Shown here in pieces: positions 14,105 through 27,600 of a DNA stretch of 64,000 nucleotides. Source of the DNA: Pegea sp. RAD2-039 (lineage: Eukaryota > Chordata > Thaliacea > Salpida > Salpidae); the NCBI GenBank assembly GCA_034620365.1, contig JAQGEQ010000186.1:310001-374000 (forward strand). Direction: 5' to 3'. The notes beneath the pieces were generated by a model. That model did not search any database. It was not told the origin of the DNA and worked only from the letters and a program-made list of their open reading frames with translations. Position 1 is the first letter of the stretch, and every line of letters starts with the position of its first letter. Position numbers and translations under genes: made by a program.

Positions 14105-17001
14105 TAAATTATATTGCAATAGGTAATCAAGATTTTAATAGTGCTAATCAAAATTTGTTTGTTTGTTGATAAGTAACAATTGCTTTTGAAAATTCTAATA
14201 AATTAAATCATTGCCGTATACTAAATAAATCCATCGTAAAGTTGAAATCAAATTATCATCTGCAGATGGAAGACTTTTTATGCAAATTTATATTGATCTG
14301 ATCATTTTCATTAATTATTAATCTTAACTAGAGGTTGAAACCGCAGAGTATTATCCAAAAACTTTGAAAACATGTTTTTATCAATTGAAGAACACCAAGT
14401 AGTCAGTTAGTTGCTACTTAAATAGAAATGTGAACATTTGATAGAAATCTACTTGTTAAAAGTCTTCAGACAAACTTAGATAAGTTATAAAAAAATCTAT
14501 GTTCAACTTTTGTTAGAATAAAGGTGAAAAAAAAATGATTTATTTAAAATTTTTTGATAATATGTGTTTTTTATTCTTCAAAATAACAATACAAATTTAA
14601 TATTATTAATAAGAACAAGAAAAACTTTGCTTAATAATTTTTAAATAACAAACTTAAAATAACGTTTGGAAAGCATTTTAACTTTTTTAAATCAACTTTA
14701 AAACCAATGAGGAAATTTAGTTACTTGTCAAATGAGCTTCAAGTTTGTAGAGGAAATAACAAATCTTTATACAATGTTATGATTCAAGTAATTTTGTTGA
14801 CATGTGATGTATAATGATGCTATCTTCTTTTCTCCTGGATGACAAGTTATCTATAATAATCGATTCTGTTTTAATGTCTTTATCTATAAATGATCGTCAT
14901 CAACTGCACCAAGTCCAGAAAAACAAGTGAGGAGAGTATTTAGAAGACATACAGTTGAGCAAAATAACGCATCTATTAAAAACAGTAGTGTGCTAGCTCC
15001 ACAAAACGTATTAGTAAAAGTTTAAAAGAAGTCTAAAATAATCATTTCAAATGCCTTAAAATCTAATTTTGTTTAAAAATATGATGTAGTTGTAAAATAT
15101 ATTTTAAAAGAATAGCAATTTTTAAAAGCTTGAAATTGGTATTACTGGGGTACAACATTTCGGACAGACAACTGTAGAATTTAAGATTTAGCAAGACCAC
15201 AAGGTCACAAGTGATAAGATAATTTGTCTATTAAATCATTTTAAAAAGTTGATACGAATCTCAGATAAAAAATATGATTGCATAAAGTTGATGCAAACAT
15301 AGGACTCTTCATTTAATAGTAATCTAAATAAAATTCATTTCTGAAAATGTGTAATTTCAGAATAATAAAAATAAAGTGTTTAGCTATTGGTCGATATCTA
15401 GAAAGTTTCTTTTACTCTACTTCATAAAAATGTTTTTGAAATCTTCATTAACTGTTCTGTTGTTTAAGCAGAAAGATTACATATTTTAGTCAAATATAAA
15501 AGCCTTAAAAGTTGGTAACTAGAAATTTACAAACATTTTAGTTTCTTTCATCAAAACTTAAGCATCAGTTTCTTCTTCTACAAATATTTATTTGAAACTT
15601 CTGTAAATTTCAATGAATTTTTTGAAAAACTTTGAATCAATCGCTTGCTTGCAGTAAAGGGTGTTAATTAAATCATAATGATGAGAAAATAAAAGAAATT
15701 TTAAAATATTTTGATCATAAATTTTTCTTGAGATAAACTGATAGATTTTAAAAATAGAAAATAATATTATCAAAATATTTCCACAAATCAAACTACAGTA
15801 GTGTGTTAGCCCAACGACAAATAAAGTAAACTGAATTTAATGAAATGAAACACTATTTATTTAATAGTTTTGTAAAATTTAGCTGTTTAGGTTTGATTTC
15901 TTCGTACAGCGATTAAAGTTAAGTTCCTACTATTTATTTATAAGGAATTTAAACCTGATTAAGTTGGTTTTGCAGTTGACTTTTAGGAATACAAATTTAT
16001 ATAAATGATTAAGCAGTTAATAATACTAAATAGCTATTAGGCTTAAGATTGAACTTTTCAAGAACTTGGCAAGTTTAAAATCTTTTCATAATCGCTTTAG
16101 AATGATAACTAAATCAAATTTAGTATCAAATTTTCCATAAATCGTTTTACTTGTTTGGGAAAAGGTAAGATAAACTGCTTGACAAACATCTAACAGATAA
16201 TTTGTCGTCTGTGGCTAATAATGATACAGACTCAAGTGTTAGTCCTTGAAAAACTACAGACGCTTGAACAAATAGTTTATAAATTTAAAACTTTTACTTA
16301 TTGCCTGATTCTGATTGTAAATAAACTCTAATTATCTAAATACTAAATTTTTTTACAAAAATCAGTTCGTCACTGTACTCAGTGTCGTTCAAGCAGTTAG
16401 TACGACGCCAGTCGGGCGTATCTGCATCGGAAGTATTCTGCATACTTTGTTGGCGTGAAAAGTGGAATGCTGTTGCAAAGGCAACAACTGGATTGCTTTG
16501 ATATTATGACATATTTCAGACCAAAATTTTGATTACTTTCAAAACGTTAAGTTTTTAAATGCTATATACTTAAATTCGTTTAATAAATATGATGTACAAG
16601 TTGAAATATTTTCTTATCTTTTTATTGCGCAATCTATTTTGATTCTGTGTAATCACATTTTTTTTATTTACTGAATTTATTTCCTAAACCATAAAGTTTT
16701 ATGACAATATTATATGCACACTTTTTTGTAATAAATTTTTATTACTTTATTTGTGGGTGATAAATTAAAGACAAAGATAATTAAAATTTTCACAGATATT
16801 TTAGTTACACACCATTTAAAGTTTTGTAAAAGAAAATCAAATGATCTTCTGTAAGAGACGAAACAAACTTGAAAAATGTTTTTTAACCAAATTTATCGTT
16901 TTAAGTTTTGAATTGTCAACAGTTTTTACTGTATTCTACTTCAAGACATTTTCAAATGATGCAACAATTTTACACAATTTTGTGTCAATTGAGATGTACA
17001 A
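14105..17001. other. Convergent intergenic region
   Basis: The region lies between the 3' ends of the carrier (+) and the exchanger (-). No exon was recognised. A locally GC-richer patch at about 16370-16500 includes GTTGCAAAGGCAAC at 16472-16485, a palindromic pair of X-box-like half sites with the normal spacing but a non-consensus centre. Confidence 0.5.
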
Positions 17002-20000
17002 CTAAAGAGCAGTTTTGTGAAAGTCTTCAATTACAAGCTCTTTTACATCTTTTTTTCCCTCATTTTTAATCTCAATCTCGTCTAATTTCTTCTTTCCAAT
17101 CACACTATCTGCATCACTCTCAAACGCTTCATTGTCATGGGCACCTGAAGGAGCCGAGGTACTTGAGCTATCACAATTCAGCAGCCGAGGAGCACACATG
17201 CTGATGGCGACTGCACCTATAGGAGCCGTAAGTAGGGTTGCCAGGACAGCAAGCATCAAAATCTGGAAAATAATTTCATGCAGATGAATACTCAAATAAA
17301 TACTTAGCTAAATACAAAAAGTTTAATAAGGTCGTAGATAGTCGTGGGTAGTGAGACGCGATAAATAAACTTCTTTTTGACTTTTTAAACTTCATTTCCA
17401 ATGGATCTTAGTGAAAAAAGTGTGATGCTGGAAGTAAAGAGGAAATAACTGGCTGATTTTTAGCTACGTGATCTTCACACAGTTTTTATAAATACCAACA
17501 TACCTCTTCACCCCATAACTTGTGATCTTCATTTATCGGGAGCTCCTTCAACGCAAGATCAAGAGCTACAGACCCAAGAGCAGCCTGAAATTAAGACCAT
17601 GAGACCAGAAGATGATAACAAGGGGACTATTTACCTGAACAGTTCCCTTAGGAACCCATGAAACTGCTACAAACAACTTCTCTTTCTTCTTGAAACCCAT
17701 CCAAAGCATTACAGCCGCTGCGACCAGCATCCTGACAGCTAAGGCACTGACGATACAAATTAGTCCGTACCCCACAATATCTCCTAATATGCAAACAAAT
17801 TGACAAATCAGCAGTTAGAACCAACCACTAACCTTTGAAGGTCTTCAAATCAACCATAGCTCCAGTTAATCCAAATAAAATTGGCTGGAAGACCTTCCAA
17901 ATGTTTTCCCAACCATGAGCAAGCGGTAACTGCAAGTTCAATATTTGATCTTTCTTCTTGAAGATCTTCATCACTTACTCGTTCTTCTTTCCAGATGTAA
18001 GCGGCCACAAATGACATCAGGAGAGCGCTAATCGCTCCTGCTCCTTCAATACCCCAAATTTCCGTTCCAAATACCCACAAAACTCCATTCATAAGAAGTA
18101 TTGATCCCCGTAAAAAATTCTACGAAAAAGAATTTATTCTTCTTTAGATACTATCAAGACTTTCATCCGGAAAAGTTTAAAGTCGAAATTTACTTTATAT
18201 TTCATATTTTTTGAAGGGAAATTCCCTAAGATGATACCACACACTAATCCCACTACTGCTCCAATTACTACTTCTAAAAGCGCTCCTCCAATCTCCTTAC
18301 CGATGTTGAAGTCACTTGAGGTTCCGTTTACTTTACAAATAGTGACGTCATCAGTTAGTAGGATGATGTCATCAACAAGTTACCATTGGGAGTTATAGTT
18401 GATGAGTAATCAGGAACAAGAATGTCTTTCTCGATGCCTTCTGGGATGTTAATCCCAAGAAGAACAGTGAAACCAGCTGAGATGAAGACACTGTTGAGGT
18501 TATTCGATCTTCTTGGAGTTAAACTAACCAATTGCAAGTACATCATCAATACCGGATGCTGCCATCACTAAGGAGGGGATTCCTTTGGCGGTTCCAAGCC
18601 CTTTTTGTTGCACTAAAATCAGAGCAGGAACAACCACTGCTGGGGATACCGCAGATAACATAAATCTAAAAAAGGACTTTTGTAAAAGCTGCAGCTTTCA
18701 TTGGTTGATGCTGATTGGCTGATTGTATTTACAGAAATTTATTGATTGATTTCATAAGCATAATATTGTAAATATAAAGTTTTGTTTTGAACTTTGAATT
18801 ATTGACGTTTAATATTTAGCCGCATAAAAACAATTACCCTGTCATAAGACTCCAAGTAAAAGGAAAATCCAAAAGAAGCCATATTAGTACCGAGTAAGTT
18901 GCCGTCTCAAAGACACAAGGAATAAAAGCTAGTCTAACAATAGCAAACTTCACTTTCTTCATCGCCTAAACATTCAAAACGAATTTGCGATTAATAAAAT
19001 TCATGAAAGATTTAAAACAATCATTGTAAATGCCTCTTTTAATTAGAAATGAATTAATGAAGTTGTTCCAACAGACATAAATTTAGTTTAGTTTAATTGT
19101 CATCAAAATTAAACAGCTAATCAATTTACTACTTCCTAAGGCTGAAACATGTTTTGGGTCAATATTTAACATACAGATTTGTCTTAGCAAACATTGAAAA
19201 TCTGACTAAACACTTGTTTAATTAATATTTTTTTAATCTTTTTGGTTTAGCCAGTTAGTTTTAGTCTAAAGTTATAAATATTTTAATAAAATTTAATATT
19301 CTCACTCAAAAATGTGTCAGAAATTATTTTTAGCTATGTTAAAGCTAATATTTAACAAGCTATTCGAAGTAAATAATAAGTTCAAACAGCTCCAACTTCG
19401 TATTCAGTTTCTCATGTTTTAGTCACTATGGTTATATAACTTTACTTTTAAAAACCGCAGTCTTACCTCTGGGTCTATTTCAAGACCAGCCGCGGTTAGG
19501 ATGACCGTTAACGAAAGTTCCCTGAGTTTTTTACTTGTTTCTGGTTCTATATAAACTGCTATATTGCATGGAGAAGGAAGATTAAACAAAGCCAAGCCAG
19601 TTAGAAGAGATGCTGAAAAAATTATCTTTCAATTACTCTATAAGAGATAAGATTAAGTGATTCGTTTAAATAAAACAAACATATCTTAGTGATAGTTTAG
19701 GTTGGAAAATTGTAAACTTTTAACAAAATGACACAGAGAAGAACCAAGAAACTCTTCTACAAACCTAGCAGACTAGGTACAGGTGGATAACCTTCAGGAG
19801 TTGGAATTTTGGCGACCAACTGTTCAGCAAGAAAGCATAAAATAATTGTGACCAGTAGACTAAACATCGGTTGGTTTGGAGCCATTTTTTCAGGCACAAA
19901 AGCCCAACTAGAACCATACACCAGCAACAAGAAGAAAGCTAAATGCGAAAAACATATTAATCTGAAAACTGTTGTCTGAAAACATCAAGTATTTACTCCA

Positions 20001-20312
20001 AGTAATCCATTTTGATAATGGTGTGCTTGTCACATACGCAAGCAGCCTAAAAATGATCCATTTAAATCTTTGAAAACATGATCGGCTATCTTCAAAGTTA
20101 TCAATTGAAGTTGGCAGCGAGTGTACATCAGAAGATGCTTCTTCAAAACAAACTCCTGAATCTGTACGCTTCAAATTGCTCAAACTGGAGCTAGTTGACA
20201 TCGAAGACTCTGTCGTAAAAATTAAACATTTCACTCGTTTCTTTCTTAAATTGAGATTTAAAACACTCTTTCTAAATTCTTTTATTTGCTTACTTTTCAT
20301 GATTGGAGACAT
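17002..20312 (-). CDS. SLC9B: SLC9B (NHA)-type Na+/H+ exchanger
   Basis: Twelve exons on the minus strand: 19997-20312, 19765-19938, 19467-19612, 18838-18965, 18529-18665, 18384-18476, 18194-18330, 17979-18119, 17833-17929, 17635-17783, 17504-17584, 17002-17262. All phases agree, giving 619 residues (human SLC9B2 is 537; extra length is in both tails). Family landmarks: SPAVVVPALILVQQKGLG in the middle, then SGIDDVLAI with the adjacent aspartates that bind the cation in NHA/NapA antiporters, LEVVIGAVVG, VFQPILFGLTGA, WVPKGTVQAALGSVALD, and TAPIGAVAISMCAPRLL as the last helix. Known role: electrogenic or electroneutral Na+/Li+ for H+ exchange in plasma membrane or organelles (sperm and renal functions in mammals). 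The N-tail is basic and Ser-rich; the C-tail is acidic. The start is the ATG at 20312, with a second ATG at 20300. Confidence 0.92.
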
Positions 20313-23300
20313 GCGTTGTTAAGTGATCTCGTGCTTGCTGCTGTAATTACTGAATAAAGCTCTCCTTTATATTGCTCATATCATAGAATACACAAACCGA
20401 GCCGATACACCAATGACAAGCGTCTACGCCATGAGTACAACAGTCCTCGTTAACAAACACTCTTGCACGGATGAAAATATGAATTGGTATGAAGGTTGCA
20501 TATATGTGTGTACGTACTTTTGTCAATATTGTATTAGTTCTTCCGTATAATCCGTTCATTTGTTCTAACTTATTTCCTTAACAGTGCCATTTGCATTCTG
20601 TTTAGTGAGTTCAGCTGATTATTCGAGTCCAGTTGTAACTATTGCGTTTTTATTGGCTTATCTAGGTAAACTGTAACAAATTACTAATACTTTATAAACA
20701 TTGATGACATCAAACAAAAACTTATCTTATAAGAATAAAGATGATGATAATCACAATCTAAATAGCTTTTTTGTTTACAACAAATATAGCACACCAACAT
20801 AATTCTAAATTATTTGTTTTATTTAAGAATATTTGCTTAAGAAAGCTTATTGCTTGCTTAGTCAGAGTCGTGGTACTTCTATCTACAAATAAAAGAGTCT
20901 CTGCGATGTTTTAGTAGCCTACTTAGGATTGACTCTTATGATGTAACCTATTTTTGTTTGCGTTTGGTTTTTCCATTCTTTTGTTGCGCTGTTTAAAACT
21001 TGTTTGATTTATCATTTGAAAAGTTAGGCAAATAATAAAACTATACTTTCTATTTGATGATTTATTGTTGGGATTGGTATTTAGTTCAAAGTTTTTACAA
21101 ATCTCCTTACTTTAATCAAATATTACTTTCATTTAAACATTTCCTACTAAACTTCACTAACCTTTAAAGAGTTGTATTTATACAAACTGCTTATTACAAA
21201 TTAAAAATTACATAACAGATTTTTTTAGTTTCATGAATTACAAAAAAAAAATTGTGAAAATATCATATAAAAAATGATTCTAATATAATTCTAATATTCT
21301 AAACATCATTTAAACTATCTAAAATCATATAAATGTGTTTTGATACAAATGTTAGCATGACCAAAATATGTTGAAATGCTTTTGAAATATCATTAACAAT
21401 TAAAATACAACTGTTGAATTTTGCAATATTTTTAATTTTTAGACTTTTAATTTGTTTTTATGAAATCTTTAAAACTATCTCTGCATACTTTTTTGGCCGT
21501 TTGAAAATTTGATTTAATTGACTTACGAATTATTTTATAAAAAATGCGAAAACTTTTTGCATTACTTTAAAGGAATTTTGTACAGTATCACAAAATTAAT
21601 TATTTTAATTTTAAAAATTTGAAATAATAATTACAGTTTGAACTGTAGTCAAAATCAGACCTCATTATAATAATTATTAACAACATTTATTAAAGTAGTT
21701 TTTTTCTAATTTATTACTATCAAAGATTTTCTTTTAAACTTCTTCAAACTATATCATTTAAACTACAGTTTAAACTTTGTTTAAAGATTATTTTAAATTT
21801 TTATTCCTAAACTAAAATAATAATTATTTTGGAACGAACAAAATGATTTTGATTAGTTATTTATTAATAAATTTGTGATAAGTTAGTTTATTGTTAGATT
21901 AAAAGCTATGTAAGCTATCTATTTAAATTAAAGTACTTGATTAGAAACTATTTAACTAATAATAATAATGTCTCCCTCAGCCAAATGCAGTCATGATAGA
22001 TGTGCTCCAGAAACAGTGCTATAAACAAAACAAAATGAAAATAAACTAGAAAAGTTTTAGTTTTTTCTTCTTTCTGTTTTTATTCTCTATTCTTTAGTAG
22101 CTTGAGGAGTAGCGATCTGCTGCGATATCTTTTAATTGCTTGTATTGATTTTTAGTAGTTTCACATTGTGCTTGCATGCATCTTTAAAATGTTAAGATTG
22201 TTTTTAATTGTTAATATTGTAGCATTAATCAGTGGTAGTTTCAAATTAAGTTTTATAAATTGTTTAGTTACTTGTATGACTTACTCAAATACCTTAAACA
22301 AAAACTAACAAAGAAAATAACCTGATTTAAATTTTAGAATTAATTTCAGTAAATTAGTCAATTTTTAAAAGAGCAATAAAAAAGTATTAAGTACCTTTTG
22401 ATTGTTTTCAATGCGGTTGAGGAGTATTTAAAAAAATTTTTGATTTGAAAGACATTAAAGTAAAATTAGATTGAAAAGAGACAATCTCCTGATTTTTGGG
22501 AACTGCTTATTCATTTTGCCAACGTTTGAAGTATTTCGTCAAAACAAACTTATGTAAATTATAGTCAAATCATTGACTTTGAGTTTTAGTGTTGTATGGG
22601 TTATACAAAGTAAACAGTCGTTAATTTGACCTCTTAACCATTTTAATAATCTTTTATGCCAACAAACGTTTTTATACTGATTTAAATTTGACTATTCATC
22701 AAAAATAATATTAATACTTAAAATATTTATGGTTGAATTACTTTAGGGCAGGATTAAGTAGGAGCTATGTAAACGTATTTATATATAATTAAAAAACTGT
22801 TACTTGTTTTAAAGCAACGAATTTAAAGAAATGAAGAGGTTAAGCATGTAGAAACTGACTAGAACAACCATCATCTAATTAAAAAGCGTATACTTATAGG
22901 AAAACTTCTCAAGTAAATATACTGATATGTTAATGTATATGAATAATGATGAGATAAAATTATACTGCAAGTTGAGTGAAACCAATTGAAAAGTACTGAA
23001 ATTTTTCGTCTTCAAATATAATAAGAAAATAAAGCTGCGAAATTTTTCCATGGTATCTTCAAATTTGTTCACTAAATTTAAAGCTTTTTTCAACTCTATG
23101 ATAACTTTCTACAGCTTTTTCTATTTATCATAAATTAAAAAATAAAATGTAATTAAGTTTCGTTTTTTTACAAAAATTGATTTAAGTTATTTTAACCTTC
23201 TGAATATTTATTTTTGCCTAGTAATATTTTCATAAATGCCAGTTAGGCTTTGAGCATTTCATTCACTTTATTCTGCAAATTTATTATTTAAGATAATATT

Positions 23301-23845
23301 TGATGACTGATTTTTCTTTAATTATTCGAGTTTGTATCATTATGGTTAATATCAAGCATAATCTTAAATGGTTTAAAATGGCGTTTTGAGTTTAAAAATT
23401 AAGTTACAACTTTTTTGTTTTTGTTATTTGCTTTTTGATAGTATTTTTGTAAAAGTAAGCTGTTTGTATTGATTTATAACATATTTGTTATTTGCCAATG
23501 ATTTTTTAAATCTATTTCTTTAGTTTATTAGTAACTTTATTTACTATTAGTTATGATATTTTCACAATCATTATATTATGTACTTTTATCAAAATAGAAA
23601 TATTTTTAATACAATTTTATATCAGTATTTTTTTTGTGAAAAATTTTATTTAAACAATTTATTATGAAAAAAGAATTTTCAAAAGCCTATAAGTTGATAT
23701 TAAAAAGATTAATTTAATTTTAAAAAGGAAGTCTTTAAATAAGTTTGTTGATTATATTAAGTAATTATTTATTTATTCTTTTGTTTCTAATATATTGAAA
23801 GACTTTAAACTGTTTATTATTGATTTTATTAGACATTAAGCCAAC
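20313..23845. other. Divergent AT-rich intergenic region
   Basis: The region lies between the exchanger (-) and the hydrolase (+), so it should hold both promoters. Only short open frames without family similarity occur. A less AT-rich stretch directly upstream of the exchanger start (20313-20650) is a reasonable promoter or 5' UTR zone. Nothing else stands out. Confidence 0.5.
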
Positions 23846-25560
23846 ATGCTTTCATCTAGATTGAGTATAATTTCTAGACATTTAAATAGGAATTATGTGA
23901 AATCAATTTCTTCAAAAAGTTGTTTAAATCAAAGAAAAGAAGAAAAAATATTAGAAGGAACAATCAGTTATATTGACACAGGTAACTGATTCAGATTGTT
24001 TTAAATTATTTGTTATTTTATCTTATAAAATAAGTGATTAATTGCAGACAATAATAAAAATAGTTAAAGTCCACAATATTTTGACTAAATTATAATTAAA
24101 TTATTCTTAATAATTAAAAAAATAATATAATTATCATGTGTTCATCATATCTGAAAATTTATTAAATTAATTAATGCTAATTTTATTTAATGATATAGAA
24201 CTAATATAGTTTATTATCTTTGAATTTTTATCATATTAATTATTTCTTTATTTAACTAATTGTTATGTCTTATTATATAGAAACTAATGGAGAAAACGTT
24301 TTGGTATTTTTGCATGGCAACCCAACATCATCATATCTGTGGAGAAATATCATTCCTCATTTAGATGATTGTTGTCGTTGCGTTGCCCCTGATCTTATTG
24401 GTATGGGAAAATCATCTAAAGTAGAAAATATATCCTATACATTTGAAGATCACTACAAGTATCTAAATAAATGGATTGAAAATATGAAGTTTCCTGAGAA
24501 GGTTTTGACTTATTGTTTTGTTAAAATTAGAAATTTGTTACATTTTCCTTATGATAGTTTATCAGGAATATAAAAAATAGTTTAAAGATCAAATTGATGT
24601 CAGAATCCAATTCTAAAGTATTATTTTGTTATCTAGATTTATTTGGTGACCTTTTCTATAAAAATTAGACATTAATTTAAAGTAAAAATGTTTACAAATG
24701 TCTCTTACAAACAAACCTTGGTTATATTGTGTACCTAATTTTGATGTTATGTAAACTTCAGACAGACAAACACTTCAATGTCATCTATATAAAGTTTAAG
24801 TAATATCTCAAAACAATCAAAAATGTTTTCTTTTAAAAATATTAAAAATTGAAAATGATTTAGATTAATTTAGTGGTTCATGATTGGGGTTCAAGCTTAG
24901 GGTTTAGATGGGCATTTGAAAATCAGCATCGGATAAGTTCTATTACTCATATGGAGAGCTTAGTTTGTACTGTTCCTGATTGGAATCATTTTCCTGAAGT
25001 AGCAAGAAATATCTTCCAAGCCATGAGATCAGATGCAGGTAAAATAATTGATGTTTTATTTGAAGTGAAATTTAAAGATCAAGTTTTTTAGGAGAAGAAA
25101 TTGTTTTAAAGAAAAATTTTTTTGTCGAAAAACTTCTTCCGATGAGTATAATGAGAAAATTAAGCGAAGAAGAAATGGATGAGTACATTGAACCTTTTAA
25201 AGATGAAGGAGTCTCAAGACTCCCAACACTTACTTGGCCTCGACAAATACCTGTCAAAGGAGATGGTTTGTAGCTTTTTATCTTTCTTAAAAGTTTTTAA
25301 TTTCTTCATAAGGTCCAGAAAATGTGATTCATTTAACGGATGAGTACAGTGAATGGCTCTCATCATCTCAATCTCTTCCTAAATTATATATAGATGCTTC
25401 ACCTGGTTTTTTCTCGCCATTCATTCGTGAGTATACAAAAGACTGGCCGAATCAGAAAACTGTAACTGTCAAAGGACTTCATTTTCTACAAGAGGACTCC
25501 CCTAAAGATATTGCTTTTGCAATTAAAGAGTTCCTCCATGAGAAGGTCTTATGCAACTAG
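23846..25560 (+). CDS. Renilla-luciferase-like haloalkane dehalogenase, alpha/beta hydrolase
   Basis: Five exons: 23846-23981, 24281-24501, 24864-25038, 25092-25265, 25313-25560, giving 317 residues (Renilla luciferase is 311). The core is clear: HGNPTSSYLWRN (N59 of the halide-binding pair), VVHDWGSS with nucleophile D126 and W127, the catalytic acid E150 in HMESLV, and the catalytic His in KGLHF (H292). The C-terminal half is strikingly like Renilla luciferase (NFFVE..LP..IMRKL, EPFK, PTL.WPR.IP, DASPGFFS). All residues needed for HLD-II type dehalogenase chemistry are present. Enzymes of this group hydrolyse haloalkanes or, in a few lineages, oxidise coelenterazine; which applies here cannot be told. 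The first about 30 residues (MLSSRLSIISRHLNRNYVKS) are basic, Ser/Arg-rich and lack acidic residues, like a mitochondrial presequence. The gene looks intact. Confidence 0.93.
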
Positions 25561-25818
25561 TTTAATTGGGATGTTTTTGCAGATTTAATTAATTTTTTTT
25601 ATTACTTTTGTTAAGTGCATTGTTTTTAATTATTTATCTTATGAGTATGTTATTATTTAACTTTGAATTTTGAGTAAATATTATTTAATATTTTAATAAT
25701 TTTCTGAATGTTTATTTTTTAATGTTTACTAATACTTGATGGACTTTTTATCTTTTGATTAATTTTATTCTGATCGTGAAGTTAATGAAAAAATATTCAA
25801 AATTGTAACTACTGATAT

Positions 25819-25824
25819 AATAAA
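25819..25824 (+). promoter_or_regulatory. Candidate poly(A) signal of the hydrolase
   Basis: AATAAA about 260 bases after the stop codon, in A/T-rich sequence. It is a candidate only. Confidence 0.4.
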
Positions 25825-27600
25825 GCAAATGTCCAACAAAACTCTTAGTATTTTTTTATAAAAATTGATTTAATAATCTTCTTTAATTCCTAAATTAATT
25901 TATCTTTAGAACAATTTCGATAAATAATTTATTTTTTGTTTAAATCTTCTTTTTGAAAAAGATTAAGAAAATTGATTCTTAAATTACTTCATATGTTTTG
26001 CTTACTGAAAGCTTTTGAAAAACTTATCTTTTAATACAAAAATTTATATTTAGATTAAAATTTTGAAGAAAAAATCTCGATAAATAGAACTGATAGTATC
26101 TCAAAAGTATAAATTTAACTAAATAGAAGAGAAAATTACAATCAGATAAGCTCTTATGGCTCTTCAGCTTAGACTAACTTTACTTAATTCATTGAGTACA
26201 TAAAAGATATCAATAAATTGGCAGCACACCTTAATGATAGAAAAATATAATTTTTCATTTTTGAGTTTCAATTACTCAAAATTATTTTTTCTAATCAGCG
26301 TCATAACGTCTGAAGACTATTTTTTTTTCAAATTGGCTAACCAAATTAAAGTTTGAGTTTACTTCATAGGTTTGCCAAGCATATTTATAAAATAAACCCA
26401 TCGTTAGCAGTATTGTATGCGTTTAATACCGCCCTTCACGTTAGGACTCATTCTTAAAGAGTCACAATCAGGAACCTAACTGAAAAGTTTAGGGCTATCA
26501 TTCAGTTAGATATTTTTTTAGAGCTGTACCGGCTTTTATCAATTAATTTTGTTTAAAACCATTTTAGATTTTATAACTAGCCTAATATTTTTAGTTAAAG
26601 TACTGAACAAGTTTTAATGAAAAAGAATGAGTTTACTTGTTTATTATAATAAACGTGAAGGAGGGTGCCTGAACAGAGCACCTTTTGCTAACACACATTC
26701 TCACAAATAATACCTATTATATCTAATCTAGTTGAAAAAATAGAAAGAATTACTGGCTTACAGAGATGACAGTTTTATTTAAGTTTCGCTACCAAAAACA
26801 AAAATTTACCTATTTTAATTAAAATAATTTAAATTTTATAAACACAAAATTTCTTTATATAGCTTGGTAACTTAAATATCTTGCTTGTTTTAAACCTTAG
26901 ACTTTAATTGACAAATTTTTAATTTAGCCAATTTGTTGCTATAATTGTAGATGTCGCAGTTAGCGTCATAGTTACAAAATATTTCTAGAGGTTTTGACAA
27001 GCTTTTACATAGATGATTTTTTATTTATTTTACTATATATTCCATAAAAACTTTGCTAATATTTTTTATTAGTTTATTAATAACAAAATATCAATCAATA
27101 ATAATGTAAAGAACAAGGTATTCACTAAATACAGCATTCTTTCAATTAACTTTTTGTGTTTTGATACATTTTAGCTGACAATTTATTTATTCTTATCTCT
27201 TTGTTAGATTTTTTTTTAAATTTACAAAAGCTTACACAATAAATATATAAATTAAATACAGTGATAAGTTTTAAAAGATAAAATCTAAAATATTATCATG
27301 AAATTTTCAAAGAAAAAAATTCTAATCTTTTTAAACTTATTATTATTTAAAGAAAACATCTTTTAACTCAAAAAGTTAATTTTCCAACTAATATTAAAAT
27401 GTTTTAAATATTTATTTAGGGGTTTGTAGGTTATTGAAACCCAAACGTTTACTATCAATTAATGCGTTCTCTTTTTTAAAAGAACTGTTTAAGGTATTAT
27501 TAATTTTAAGAAATGTCTAAAACAATTTTCTGCAAAATTATTATTTCAGATAAGCAAATTTGAAATGATGAAAATTTTATAATCAAGAAAAAGAATAAAA
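25825..27600. other. AT-rich intergenic region
   Basis: The region lies between two genes on the plus strand. It contains one LINE 3' tail (26636-26720). No exon was recognised. Confidence 0.5.
26636..26720 (-). mobile_element. 5'-truncated LINE 3' tail (family A)
   Basis: It shares GGGTGCCTGAA, AGAGCACC and AACACACATTCTCACAAATA with the 3' UTR of the LINE at 9415, in the same orientation, and ends in an A/T simple tail (TTTATTATAATAAAC on the plus strand). Only the terminal about 80 bases remain. Confidence 0.75.

Noticed and set aside
16472-16485. GTTGCAAAGGCAAC as an X-box
   Set aside because: Half-sites and spacing fit, but the central bases break the consensus, and it lies between the 3' ends of two non-ciliary genes.
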